Part shown: positions 7,143 through 16,522 of the stretch, piece after piece
How positions within the stretch are numbered: position 1 is the first letter of the stretch
How the letters are laid out: every line of letters begins with the position of its first letter
Assembly: GCA_038142525.1 (NCBI GenBank)
Contig: JAYQKE010000028.1
Location: 1-32,671 of the forward strand
Direction: 5' to 3'
Length of the DNA: 32,671 bases
From: CAJQHK01 sp038142525
Lineage (GTDB): Bacteria > Pseudomonadota > Alphaproteobacteria > Rickettsiales > UBA1997
Program-made: the position numbers and the translations under genes
Notes under the pieces: generated by a model
What the model was told of the DNA's origin: nothing
What the model saw: the letters and a program-made list of their open reading frames with translations, nothing else
Databases searched by the model: none

Positions 7143-10100
7143 CTAAGAAATTATTCTTTGTTTACTTTGATCTCTAACTCCCTTTAACTCTAAATAATTT
7201 TCATTATTATGCAATTGCTCTTTAACATGGTCAATTCCATAATGCTTATGTAAATCATTAAAATCTGATAATAATTTAATATGATCTTTATTTTCTGGAT
7301 TATGAAATTGTGGTAATATTACTTTGGCATTATGTTTTTTTGCAACCTCTATTGCCTTTTGCCTACCTGTATTTTGTGATTTTTCTTCTATTTTGTTAGT
7401 TTCTTTGTTTAATTTAAACCTATCATTATCAGTCATGCGATTATGAAATTCTTATCTTTGAATTTTATTGTTAATTCTTTTAGGGTTTTTTCAATATTTC
7501 CTGCATCAAAACAGGCTATTGTAGGGCAATTGGTAGCATGATTAATTGACATAGCAGTTGCAACGCCTTCGGCTATATAAATGGTTTTTTCATTTTCTTT
7601 TGAGCCTTTGATGAGGAAGAAATTTCGTTTCTTTTCTGCTCCTTTTAAGAATCTTTTATTGCGTTTTGCATCTATTGATTGAATTGTCCTTATTTGATTA
7701 TCCCTATTTTTTGCTGATATTAATAATCTATTATCTTTGGTAATTACAATATCATTATTTTTGATTATTTTATCATTATTATTGAGGTTTTTTTCTTTAA
7801 GATAGGGATGATTTCTAATAGCTACTTCTCTTAATTTGGGATCTTGATTGATTTTATTATTTTTATGGTAATTAAATAATTTTTCTGCCTCTTTAGCCTT
7901 TTTATTATATTCTATTATTTGTTTTAATTTTTGCTCCTCTTTTTGTTTTATATATTCCTCCTTATGTTGTTCTTTGGATTTATATTGGGATTTATGGTTT
8001 AATTGGTCTTTTACTTGATTAAGCTGATGATCTTCTATTTTAATATTGCCAATTCCCCATTTTTCACTTTGGTCGGTTCTAAAATCTTTAATTGATCCTG
8101 CTTTGCCATGCCAGATAATTGATGATGATAGATTTCTACCAAATCTTTGATAATGACCTTGATTGCTAAAAGCTTTGTCAATTGCTTCATCTAATCTTGT
8201 TAAATCACTATTATTGAAGTTATCATGAATGAAATTTGTAAAATGATTTTTAATTTCATGATCGGATAAATTGTCTAGGATTTGTTGTCTTTTTTCATAA
8301 TAGGATAATTTAGAGCTTGGTTTATTTTCTGATTTATGATTATATTTATCTTCTACATCAGTCAATGATGCTTTTTGTCTTAATTTCTTTTGTTTGGTTA
8401 ATTCTTTTATTTTTGCTTGCTTTTGTTCTTCACTTTCAATGAATATTTTCTTATGAGGTTCTATTATCTTATCTATTGATCTTCCTGTAAAATTATCTGA
8501 TTTTGTTAATTTAGGATCAATATTTTCTGTGCTTAGTTCTTTAGTTCTTTGTTTATCAAATTCTTGATTGTGATATTTGTTAAAAATTTGATTATTTTTA
8601 AGTGATAATTGATATTTATTATAAGATTCATTGCTTAGATTTAATTCTTTAAAAAGATTTTCCTGTAGGGTTATTTTCTCTTGTAGTAGAGAATTGTTGT
8701 CATATCTGGCATTAATTATTGAAGTTTCGTCTGATTTTTGATTATCATAATTATCTACAATTTGTTTTATTAATCCTTCCTTATTATCTGTTATGATGTG
8801 GATATTATCTTTTGCTCTAGTGACAGCAACAAGAGTGTTTCTAGCGTCGGCTAGATGTTTAAAATAGCTCTCAAGGACAATAATAACATTATTTTGGGTT
8901 TTACCTTGTGATTTGTAGTTAGTAAGGCAGTAACCATAATCAGAATGTTTGAGAATGTGATTATGATCATTATTATTTAGATCAATATTAATGATTTGGT
9001 TATTATCATCTAATTTGATATCTATCTTTTTATTTTGATAATCAACATTAGTGATAGTTGCTATTGTAGAATTGATTATTTTTGGTATTTGTTCTTTTGT
9101 TGTTTCTTTATTCTTATATTGATTAGCTTCTTCTATTTTTCTGGTAAAGATGATTTTTTTTAGGGAATATTGCCTTGTTTCTTTTTTATAGATTTCAATA
9201 TTATCTAATAAAGAATTAGCCTTATTTGGATTAAATATGACTAATTTGCTGTTATTATTAAGCGATTCTAGTAGCAAAGTTCGATTACTATCATTTACCT
9301 TAACTATTTTAAAATATTCATTCTTATTGATATTTAATCTTTTATTGGCTTTGTTAAATAAGAGAATATGATCTTGTTCATAAAAATAATAATTTGATTT
9401 TTGTGCAATTGTTAAATTTTCATTGGTGAGGATAGTTTGATTAATAGAATTAGATTTGTTGTTATCCAAACCTTGTCTAACATATTGATTAATCAAATGT
9501 CTTGTTGAATTAGATGGGGTAATTAATAAAGTATTTTCTTGTTCTTTCTTGTCTAGATCATGATATAATATTGCAAACTGATTTTGCTGTATGATCATTT
9601 GTTACAAAATATCTATCATTTTTCTCATCATAATCTAAATCAAGTAATTTTGGATGATTACTGCAATCAAGAAGATTTGATCCTACTTTTTCAAAGACCG
9701 ATTGGAAATCTTTAGCATATGAGCTATAAGCAATGGCTTTTGATATTGGATTATTTTGCCTTACAATATCTGTCATTTTAGCTATTTTCAGATCTTCCTT
9801 TTGTAAACTATGAAATGGCAATCCTGCATCAACGGATAATATTTGGCTTTTATCACCTAGAAATACTAATTTAAGATCAAGTTTTTTGGCAATATTTAAG
9901 AGTCCATGCATTTGATCACAGCTAATCATTGATGATTCATCAATTAGCATTATTTTATTTGTAAATTTAGATTTTTCTTTTTCTATTCCATCAATCGTTC
10001 CTCTGCCATTAGCATAGCCATTATATTTTCTTAGAAGATATTGTAATGTATCAGCTTTACCTAATACTGATTCTAATTCTTTAGCAAACAGAGCCACTAG

Positions 10101-11630
10101 ATGCTAAACCTATTATTTGGTAATTAATATGATCTGGATTGGATTCTTTTGCTACTTGGTTAATATGATCTAGATATTCTTGTGCCTTACCAATAGCGAA
10201 TGTTTTACCTACTCCTGCATAGCCTTGTATGATGCTAAATTGATCCTTACAATTAAGAATTAATCTAACAGCTTCAAGTTGTCCTTTGGTTAATTTTATA
10301 TTTTTTTCTTCCTCTTGGAGCTTAAAATAATGCTCAATATCTTTAACCCCTGAAATTGAATTAAATTTATTTTTACCTTCATAGCAAATAGAAATAATTG
10401 CCTTTTCTTGCTCTAGTGACTGCCTTGTGCCATAGCAAATTTGATGATTAGCATTACTAATATCTGTTTTAATTAAAAATTTCTTATTTATTAATTTATC
10501 GATTGTTTTTTCAATATCAGAAATACTAAATATTTTTCTATTAGAAAAGGAAATAATAGAGGAATGATTTATAATTTCTTCTTTAGAAAAATATGATTTT
10601 CTTGCACCTAAATGCTCTATAACTTTAGCAATAGATGTTTTAACATTTTCTGTCTTAATATCGGCATTGCTAGAATTAGAGGAGTCTTTTGGATTTTTAG
10701 ATTTAAAGATAAGTGATTTAATATGATCTATAATATCTTCTTTAGATAAATTATATTTTGAATATAATTTATCTAACCTATTCTTTATTACTTGTTTAAT
10801 ATTTTCCACCGATAATTCCTTATCATTTCTGGTTAAAAGATTGGCTAATTCTTTTGTCTTGGCATTTGGATTTTGATTTAATTCAAGGGCTTTTTGATTA
10901 ATTTCTTCAGTTCTGCTTGAAAATTCATGACAAAGATTTTTATTAGAGCCTTTGATTTCGAAGAAATTATATTTTTTATCAGTAATTTCTATCTCATAGC
11001 CTAATTTTTGAATTTGATTAGCAAGATTCATACGAAAAATCATGCCAAAATGCATCTTATTTTCTATAATCTTCTTAAATTCTAATGATCTAATATTACC
11101 ATCAGGTCTTTTTGTAGCATTGAATATTGTGCAATGGATATGATCGTCAAATTCTAAATTACGATTTAAATTCTCATAAAGAAGAGATGCAGAAAAATTA
11201 CCTGTTTTAATCAATTTTATCTTGCCAGATTCATCCTTTATTCTAGTAAATGTATAATTTCTCTCAATATAATCTAATGTCTCTTTAGTGGCAGTAAAAA
11301 GAGCATTTTTAATTCTTTTATCTCCCCCTCCATATTATGCTGAAGACTAACTGACTTTGGAGCAGAAAATGTTAAATCTCTGCCCATATCATGCTCTATT
11401 TCTCCATCCTTGTTTTTTCTACCTAATTCTATATATTCTCCATTTACTGTTGTAATCTTTCCATTACAAAGATTAGTGAAATCTTCCTTATTGAATTTTT
11501 TATCAATTAATAAATCATGAATCAATGAGCCTGCAAATTGCTTATCATCAAGCAATTGCTCCTTTGCCAAAGAAAAATATTTGGTATTTAAATAATAATT
11601 TACATCTGATATGTTAGAAGTGGAGAGCAT
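7143..11630 (-). pseudogene. traI: MobF relaxase - SF1 helicase - Toprim primase fusion (TraI-like), four frameshifts
   Basis: Five minus-strand pieces make one protein of about 1,490 residues. The N-terminal relaxase (11274-11630) has the Tyr pair in DVNYYLNTKYF and GRDLTFSAPKSVSLQ. The next piece holds the metal site DDHIHCTIFNATKR and the helicase Walker A QGYAGVGKTFAIG. Then come the Walker B MLIDESSMIS and FLGDKSQ (9558-10097), and the helicase C-terminal GYCLTNYKSQGKTQ and LVAVTRAKDN (7433-9598). The C-terminus is a Toprim primase-like domain: HPYLKEKNL, YIAEGVATAMSI, FDAGN, then DNDRFK and LSDFNDLHKHYG. Breaks are at the C5 run 11324-11328, near 10090-10097, near 9580-9590 and at 7433-7436, where stop and restart share ATGA. 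The protein would nick oriT, unwind the strand and perhaps prime synthesis in the recipient. MobF family is clear; as sequenced it cannot be made as one chain. Confidence 0.9.
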
Positions 11631-11671
11631 TTTACTTGATTTTTTAGATTATATTCGTTATTATTGGGGTA

Positions 11672-11740
11672 CAAATTGCCTTTGGCACAAGCAACCTTTT
11701 CGTAATATTTTCTAGAAATATTCCCAAAGCGAGAAGGTTG
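11672..11740 (-). repeat. Two-hairpin element, copy 3, with an extended stem
   Basis: On the minus strand H1 begins CAACCTT (pairing with AAGGTTG) and carries an inner palindrome AATATTT-TCTAG-AAATATT (11704-11722). H2 is TGCC-AAA-GGCA (11677-11687), followed by AATTTGT as in copy 1. The H2 stem differs from copies 1 and 2 (TCCC/GGGA) by a paired change. It lies about 40 bp upstream of the relaxase start. Confidence 0.7.
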
Positions 11741-11786
11741 AATAATAAGTTGCTTTTTTAATCAATATTGGTTAGAATTAGATTAT

Positions 11787-11826
11787 AAATTCCCGTTAGG
11801 GATATTCAGCCTTCTTCGGAGGGCTG
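11787..11826 (-). repeat. Two-hairpin element, copy 2 (downstream of toxin 2)
   Basis: On the minus strand H1 is CAGCC/GGCTG (11807-11826) and H2 is TCCC-TAAC-GGGA (11791-11802), then AATTTAT. H1 starts 4 bases after the stop codon of the toxin gene at 11831. The A-T to G-C change in H1 relative to copy 1 keeps the pairing. Confidence 0.72.
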
Positions 11827-11830
11827 ACAA

Positions 11831-12217
11831 TTATTTCATAATTATCTCACATAATTTTTCTTTTATTAGCTTTACCTGTTTGTCGCTTAATTTTCCTATT
11901 AAATGAGTAATTCTTTTTGAATCGAATAATCTTACCTGACTCAATAATGCATTTGAATTTTTACCTTTAAACTCAAAATTATAATAATATTTTCCTTGTT
12001 TTATTTTTGAGCTTAGTGGAATACCAAGAAATATAAATTTGTTAAATTTTTTTAATATTAAAACTGGTCTATTAAAATTAGAATTTTTGCCACAAGATTC
12101 AAAACCTATATTAACTCCTATACTTGCCCACCATATTTCATTTTCTTCAAAAATCTGATTATTGTGAGATTCATATTTCTTTTTTAATTCATTCCAATCG
12201 TCATAGTCTTTATTCAT
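11831..12217 (-). CDS. PemK/MazF-like endoribonuclease toxin 2
   Basis: This intact 128-residue protein has NKDYDDWNELKKKY at the start, NEIWWASIGVNIGFESCGK, RPVLILKKFNKFIFLGIPLSS and YYYNFEFKGKN. It has the MazF/PemK beta-barrel signature and the size of its relatives. Known family members cleave mRNA or rRNA and are usually held in check by an upstream antitoxin. Here the upstream neighbour, 94 bp away, is a relaxosome-like gene, not an antitoxin, and the downstream neighbour is the two-hairpin element. It is less similar to copies 1 and 3 than they are to each other. It sits between the relaxase gene and the traD unit. The RNase role is inferred from family. Confidence 0.82.
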   Translation of the reverse strand: MNKDYDDWNELKKKYESHNNQIFEENEIWWASIGVNIGFESCGKNSNFNRPVLILKKFNKFIFLGIPLSSKIKQGKYYYNFEFKGKNSNALLSQVRLFDSKRITHLIGKLSDKQVKLIKEKLCEIIMK

Positions 12218-12311
12218 AATATTCTTAATTTAAATTATATATATAACTAGGTTTTTACACATCCCTTCCAAATAGTCCATTTTCAATTTAACAAATATTG
12301 ATTATTATTAT

Positions 12312-12662
12312 CTAATTATTACTACTTGGATAATATAATTTATCAAACTCTTCTTGGGTTTTAAAGCCTTGCTCTACCAAATATTTATCTGCTTTTAAGG
12401 AAATTTTTTTGATTTTATCTTTATTGTTTAAATTCATTTTTGGGTTAATAATTTCTTGCAGAAAATAAAAAGATTTTAAGGAACAAGTCAATTGCAATTT
12501 CTCATATTCAGTTAGTTTAACCTCATCTTTATCACCATCTTCTAACAATCTACATTTAATATATTCACTAATAGACATGTTTGACTCAAAAGCCTTTTTA
12601 GTAATTTGAGCTTTTTCTTCTTCTGTAGCTTTAAAAGATATGGGCACTAATTTATTTTTCAT
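12312..12662 (-). CDS. Small relaxosome protein, MobC-like (ribbon-helix-helix type)
   Basis: This 116-residue protein starts KNKLVPISFKATEEEKAQIT and continues with FESNMSISEYIKCRLLE. That pattern, a short strand then two helices around an SxSEYI turn, is seen in ribbon-helix-helix DNA-binding proteins such as MobC and other relaxosome helpers. These bind near oriT and aid nicking. Its start overlaps the traD stop by ATGA (12659-12662), so it is probably translated with traD, and the relaxase gene follows after toxin 2. The C-terminal half is helical and unassigned. The family call is moderate: a CopG-like repressor or an antitoxin would look much the same. Confidence 0.6.
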   Translation of the reverse strand: MKNKLVPISFKATEEEKAQITKKAFESNMSISEYIKCRLLEDGDKDEVKLTEYEKLQLTCSLKSFYFLQEIINPKMNLNNKDKIKKISLKADKYLVEQGFKTQEEFDKLYYPSSNN

Positions 12663-15064
12663 TTTGGATCTATTAAATTATCATCAGAATAATCATCTGA
12701 CTCCTCTTCCACATTATCTGTGAAATTTTCTGCTATATCTTCTTCAAACTCATTTTCTTTATTTACATTACTTAATTTATCTACATTACTTAAATTAGTT
12801 TCATTATCCTCAGATATCTCTGTAAATGTTAGATCTTCTGCTTCAGTTGGAATTGTTACGATATCTTGATTATTACCCTGCTCTTCTATAAATAAATTGT
12901 CTTCATCTTGCCAATCTATTTGATTTTTATCTCCTATTTCAAGGATAGTTCCAACATCAGGTGATTTATAATGAGTTGGAATCACATCATTATCATTATA
13001 ATGCATATCTTTTACACAAAGGATGCCAAATTTATTTTTTGTATCTTTTTGCAAGTTAAAATCTTGGTAATTTTGATTGAATTTGATATAACCTTTAGTG
13101 GCGAGTATTGATATTCTTTTGGATATAGAATCGGCATTTCCTAAGCCTTTTTTATTTTCAAATTTCTCTGCAAATATTTTATTGGTGTAGATGTTATTTG
13201 CTTTTGATTCTGATCTGATAAGATCTAATATTATTTTTGACTTTCTATCCCTTTCATCATCAAGTTTTTGACTATAATTTTCTTTAATGATGGGCTTTTC
13301 TTCTAATTGATCATTTGCAATATTACTATCAAATTTTGACAATTCTTCATCCTCAAGAAATCTATCCGCTATATCATCTCTATTTTTATAATTGATTTTA
13401 CTTTTTGATATGGCAAATCCACTACTTAAACTAATATAGAATTCTAGATTATCTAGATTCATTATTTGACTTGGTATTACCAAACTTTCTAACTCCTTAT
13501 TCTGCGATATATTGACTCCGTCACGATATTCATTTGCTCCAAATGATAAACTCTCTTTTGTGGATATATTTTCTTTCTTGCCTAAATTGTTTGCGCACCA
13601 ATTGGCAGTTGTCTCATCTGGAGTAGAAAATGTAACTCTATTTCTACAAAGACCAGAAATTGACTGAGCATTATTATGACCATAAATTTCTTTTAATTGT
13701 GAATATAATTGACAAGTAACTAAAAAAGCTCCTCCATATTTTCTTGATTCTGCAAGACCTTTTTGTAAATTTGGTAATCTTTGCAATGAAGGTAATTCAT
13801 CTAAAATAAACCATAATGTTCTTTTTATTTCTGGATCAAGATTCATTAATTGCAATATAGCAATATCTAGCCATGCCGATATTAAAGATTTTATATTATC
13901 ATGAGAATCAGCTTTGGAGCTAATAAATAAAATAGAATCTTCTTTATCGCTAGCAATCCAATTCTTTATAGAAAAATCTTGATTTATTTTGTTATTTTGA
14001 GCATCAGTTATAATTGATAATGAGCTTATATAAGAAGCAATAACAGATCTAATAGATGCAATTGTCTTTTCAGAAGATTCATCAGCAATAGATACTGCAT
14101 CAGTATCCTTTAGAAATTTACAGAATTTTTCTAAATCATATTTTAACAAAATATCAGTTAAATCCTTATTTGTAGGATTATCTTTTATTCTTTTTAATTT
14201 ATTGATTACTTCAATAGTAATTATTTTAGCAGATTTATTCCAAAAAGGATCAGTTTTACTATCCTCTATTAAAGCATTAACAATATTGGTAACATCATTC
14301 TTATTACTAACTTCAGTAAATATATCCCAATAATTCGATCTTTTATCAAAGGGATTTAATATTATATCTTTTTGTGGATTATAGAATTTTCTAATAAAGC
14401 TACCTGAATTATCATAAATTACCGCTCTTTGTTTCTTTTTTCTAATTTGCTCTATTAGATCACTTGTCATCTGAGTCTTACCAGTACCAGAACCTCCTGT
14501 CATTATACTATGCTGGAAATGAGTATTATCTGGAAAAGCAAAACCCCCTATTTTATAAGAAGAAAAATTACGTTTTTTAAGGTTAAAAAATAATAATTGT
14601 CTTTTTAGTATTTTATCAGATACAATATTCTTACCTCGAATCATCTTATCCCTTGCCTTTAAAGAACCTTTTACATAAAAGATTATCAATATCAGTAAAA
14701 AACTAATGATAAAATATTTAATTCCTGATATTAGGGCAGATTTTGTAAAAAAGATTAATTTAGGTAAAATTACTCTTTCATACCAAATAATAAAATTATC
14801 ATTACTGGTCTTTACAATATTTCCATCATATTCAGTAAAACTAACATCTCTTACTAAAGAAAATACAGAATCTAATAATGATTTTAAATAAAACCCCATC
14901 AGATCCAATCTAAATGGATATGAATCAGCACTGCTCTTAAGATAAATAATCATTCCTAAAATCATAAAAACCAAAGACATCCACATCATTCTTTTAAATG
15001 ATTGGGCAAACATCTTCATAAAATGAAAACTTATCTGTGAACCTCTAATAAATTTATATGACAT
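12659..15064 (-). CDS. traD: Type IV coupling protein TraD
   Basis: 801 residues. Two N-terminal membrane spans (about 29-43 and 112-131) flank a periplasmic loop, followed by the hexameric motor domain with Walker A HSIMTGGSGTGKTQM (near residue 190) and Walker B TLWFILDELPSLQRLPNLQK. YDNSGSFIRKFYNP and KYGGAFLVTCQ are also typical of F-like TraD/TrwB. The enzyme is an inner-membrane ATPase that links the relaxosome to the secretion channel and pumps DNA. The C-terminus has an acidic tail (EEDIAENFTDNVEEESDDYS), as in TraD proteins that contact the relaxase. It overlaps the MobC-like gene by 4 bp. It is uninterrupted. Toxin 3 and two membrane-protein genes separate it from traG. Confidence 0.95.
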   Translation of the reverse strand: MSYKFIRGSQISFHFMKMFAQSFKRMMWMSLVFMILGMIIYLKSSADSYPFRLDLMGFYLKSLLDSVFSLVRDVSFTEYDGNIVKTSNDNFIIWYERVILPKLIFFTKSALISGIKYFIISFLLILIIFYVKGSLKARDKMIRGKNIVSDKILKRQLLFFNLKKRNFSSYKIGGFAFPDNTHFQHSIMTGGSGTGKTQMTSDLIEQIRKKKQRAVIYDNSGSFIRKFYNPQKDIILNPFDKRSNYWDIFTEVSNKNDVTNIVNALIEDSKTDPFWNKSAKIITIEVINKLKRIKDNPTNKDLTDILLKYDLEKFCKFLKDTDAVSIADESSEKTIASIRSVIASYISSLSIITDAQNNKINQDFSIKNWIASDKEDSILFISSKADSHDNIKSLISAWLDIAILQLMNLDPEIKRTLWFILDELPSLQRLPNLQKGLAESRKYGGAFLVTCQLYSQLKEIYGHNNAQSISGLCRNRVTFSTPDETTANWCANNLGKKENISTKESLSFGANEYRDGVNISQNKELESLVIPSQIMNLDNLEFYISLSSGFAISKSKINYKNRDDIADRFLEDEELSKFDSNIANDQLEEKPIIKENYSQKLDDERDRKSKIILDLIRSESKANNIYTNKIFAEKFENKKGLGNADSISKRISILATKGYIKFNQNYQDFNLQKDTKNKFGILCVKDMHYNDNDVIPTHYKSPDVGTILEIGDKNQIDWQDEDNLFIEEQGNNQDIVTIPTEAEDLTFTEISEDNETNLSNVDKLSNVNKENEFEEDIAENFTDNVEEESDDYSDDNLIDPK

Positions 15065-15110
15065 TACTATTTTGTTGATTTTTTTATTTTTATTTGTTAT
15101 TATTTATTTA

Positions 15111-15169
15111 CAAATTGGCACTAGTTATTTTTTTGATAGGGTAGAATTATTACCTCTCTTAGGAGAGGT
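15111..15169 (-). repeat. Stem-loop element, copy 4 (overlaps the end of toxin 3)
   Basis: On the minus strand a perfect 7-bp stem ACCTCTC/GAGAGGT (15152-15169) has the toxin stop codon TAA in its 4-base loop. Beyond it TGCCAATTTGTA (15109-15120) resembles the tail of the other copies, but H2 is not formed. Confidence 0.6.
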
Positions 15170-15551
15170 TGAGTAACTTTCCTGTTTTTTTCCTAATTGC
15201 ATTAAAAACTTCAATTCCAACATAGCCATATAGATCACATAACCTTTTTGCTGAAAATGGTTTAGCCTGACACATTATAGCTGATTGCTCCTTGCCTTTA
15301 AATTCAAAATTAAAATAATATAGATTCTCTTTTTGTTTTGATGAGAGTGGTATTCCAAAAAAGAAATGATTATTGAATTTCTTTAAAATTAATACAGGTC
15401 TTACAGATCGGTTTCCCTTGCCACATTGTTCATTACCTACATTTAGACCAAGATTAACCCACCAAATTTCTCTCTCCTTGAAAAAAACTGTCTTTTCATT
15501 ATCTTCTAATTTCTTTTTTAATTCATTCCAATTGTCAAAATCTTTATTCAT
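15159..15551 (-). CDS. PemK/MazF-like endoribonuclease toxin 3
   Basis: This intact 130-residue copy has the start NKDFDNWNELKKKLED, then REIWWVNLGLNVGNEQCGKG, RPVLILKKFNNHFFFGIPLSS, YYFNFEFKGKEQ and MCQAKPFSAKRLCDLYGYVG. It is nearly identical to copy 1 over the first 100 residues, so one probably arose from the other by recent duplication or transfer. It lies alone between traD and a membrane-protein gene, isolated upstream by a strong hairpin (15569-15590). There is no antitoxin-like gene within 60 bp upstream. Its stop codon lies in the stem-loop of the associated element. RNase activity is a family inference. Confidence 0.85.
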   Translation of the reverse strand: MNKDFDNWNELKKKLEDNEKTVFFKEREIWWVNLGLNVGNEQCGKGNRSVRPVLILKKFNNHFFFGIPLSSKQKENLYYFNFEFKGKEQSAIMCQAKPFSAKRLCDLYGYVGIEVFNAIRKKTGKLLNLS

Positions 15552-15568
15552 AATTATTTTATTTAATT

Positions 15569-15592
15569 AAAGGGGGATAATTCCCCCTTTTT
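15569..15592. terminator. Intrinsic terminator upstream of toxin 3
   Basis: A perfect 9-bp stem AAAGGGGGA-TAAT-TCCCCCTTT is followed by further T bases on the plus strand. On the minus strand the stem is followed by TTTAATTAAAT, a weaker tract. It separates the membrane-protein gene at 15613-15987 from toxin 3. Confidence 0.75.
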
Positions 15593-15612
15593 GATTGTAA
15601 TACTATCTATAA

Positions 15613-15987
15613 TTAGCTTTTTCTGATTCTGTGAATAATCAACAAAAACAAAAATAAAGGAGTAAATATCGCTCCTAGCTTAATGATAGAAGGAATTATC
15701 AATAATTTGAATGTTGTTGCGACAAATATAGATAAAATAATCATAGCAAATGCTAAATCCTTATAGGCCGTAAATTCCTTTTCTTTTTCATCTTTAAAAT
15801 CCAAATATAAAAATAAAAAGAAGCTAGAAAATAATAGAAAATATACAAAAAATATTGGATCATAAGCATTGCTATTAGTGCTATAAGGAAAAATAAAAGA
15901 AGCAGTAAAAAGAACTGATATCATAGCATAAATTGCTATTCTTGATTTTGGAATATTGGAAAATATTTTGTTAAATTGTAAAAACAT
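15613..15987 (-). CDS. Small four-span membrane protein, unknown
   Basis: I do not recognise this 124-residue protein. It has four hydrophobic segments at about residues 17-35, 45-62, 77-95 and 100-118, with a short charged loop LDFKDEKEKEFTAYKD between the second and third, and basic ends. No catalytic motif is visible. It lies between traD and traG, where entry-exclusion or accessory genes often sit in F-like systems, but no sequence feature ties it to that role. A terminator follows it directly. Codon use and base composition are like its neighbours. Confidence 0.6.
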   Translation of the reverse strand: MFLQFNKIFSNIPKSRIAIYAMISVLFTASFIFPYSTNSNAYDPIFFVYFLLFSSFFLFLYLDFKDEKEKEFTAYKDLAFAMIILSIFVATTFKLLIIPSIIKLGAIFTPLFLFLLIIHRIRKS

Positions 15988-16027
15988 AATAAATTTAATT
16001 TAAAGTTAATAAAATAAAGCCTTTAGC

Positions 16028-16056
16028 TTGTTTTTTGCTTGATTTTGTGGTATAAT
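16028..16056 (+). promoter_or_regulatory. Sigma70-type promoter for the plus-strand gene at 16112
   Basis: TTGTTT (16028-16033), a 17-bp spacer and a perfect TATAAT (16051-16056) lie about 50 bp before the ATG at 16112. This is the best promoter match in the intergenic space and points against the direction of the tra operon. Confidence 0.6.
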
Positions 16057-16111
16057 TGCTTGTAGAATTTAATTAATCAAATTCTTAACAATTTAAGTTA
16101 ATTAATTAGAT

Positions 16112-16489
16112 ATGAGTAATGAAAATCTTCACCAAAATTCAAAGATCAATAGCAGAAAAAACAGAAATAAGAAAAGGTTAAAAGCCCTATCTTTTTTCTT
16201 ATTCTTGCCAATTATTATAGCCATATCTAGTTTTATCATTATTGGAGGTATTTTTTCATTAATACTTCCATTGTTATTATCTGCAGTCATTTGTCTTAAC
16301 ACTATTCCTGCAATATTTACCGCCTTTAACCTCAAAAAACCAATTTGGTTTAAATATCTCAAAATCTATGGAATACATAGAAGAGAGATGAGTGAAGAAG
16401 AGAGGGTAAAGATGAATAAAGAATCTTATGATCGTAATCAAAAAAATATGGATGATTTGTGGACATTTCATCAATATCGTCAACGATAA
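16112..16489 (+). CDS. Two-span membrane protein, unknown, opposite to the tra operon
   Basis: 125 residues with a very basic N-terminus (KINSRKNRNKKRLK), two hydrophobic segments (about residues 26-44 and 46-70) and a charged cytoplasmic-looking C-terminus (HRREMSEEERVKMNKESYD). I do not recognise the family. It has its own good promoter at 16028-16056 and is transcribed against the surrounding tra genes, ending convergently 33 bp from traG. An independently expressed small membrane protein inside a transfer operon could be an entry-exclusion, immunity or regulatory protein. That is speculation from position only. Confidence 0.6.
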   Translation: MSNENLHQNSKINSRKNRNKKRLKALSFFLFLPIIIAISSFIIIGGIFSLILPLLLSAVICLNTIPAIFTAFNLKKPIWFKYLKIYGIHRREMSEEERVKMNKESYDRNQKNMDDLWTFHQYRQR

Positions 16490-16522
16490 ATAGATATAAA
16501 CTTTTAATTTTTTCATCCTAAA

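Noticed and set aside
5286..11826. Integron attC sites for the stem-loop elements
   Set aside because: The stems lack the RYYYAAC/GTTRRRY core pair, and no integrase gene or cassette array is present.
12312..12662. Antitoxin for toxin 2
   Set aside because: A ribbon-helix-helix protein upstream of a toxin is tempting, but it is coupled to traD by ATGA, is separated from the toxin by 94 bp, and the other toxin copies have no such gene.
16129..16516. Minus-strand frames opposite the gene at 16112
   Set aside because: They lack start signals and are composition shadows of the plus-strand gene, which has a consensus promoter.
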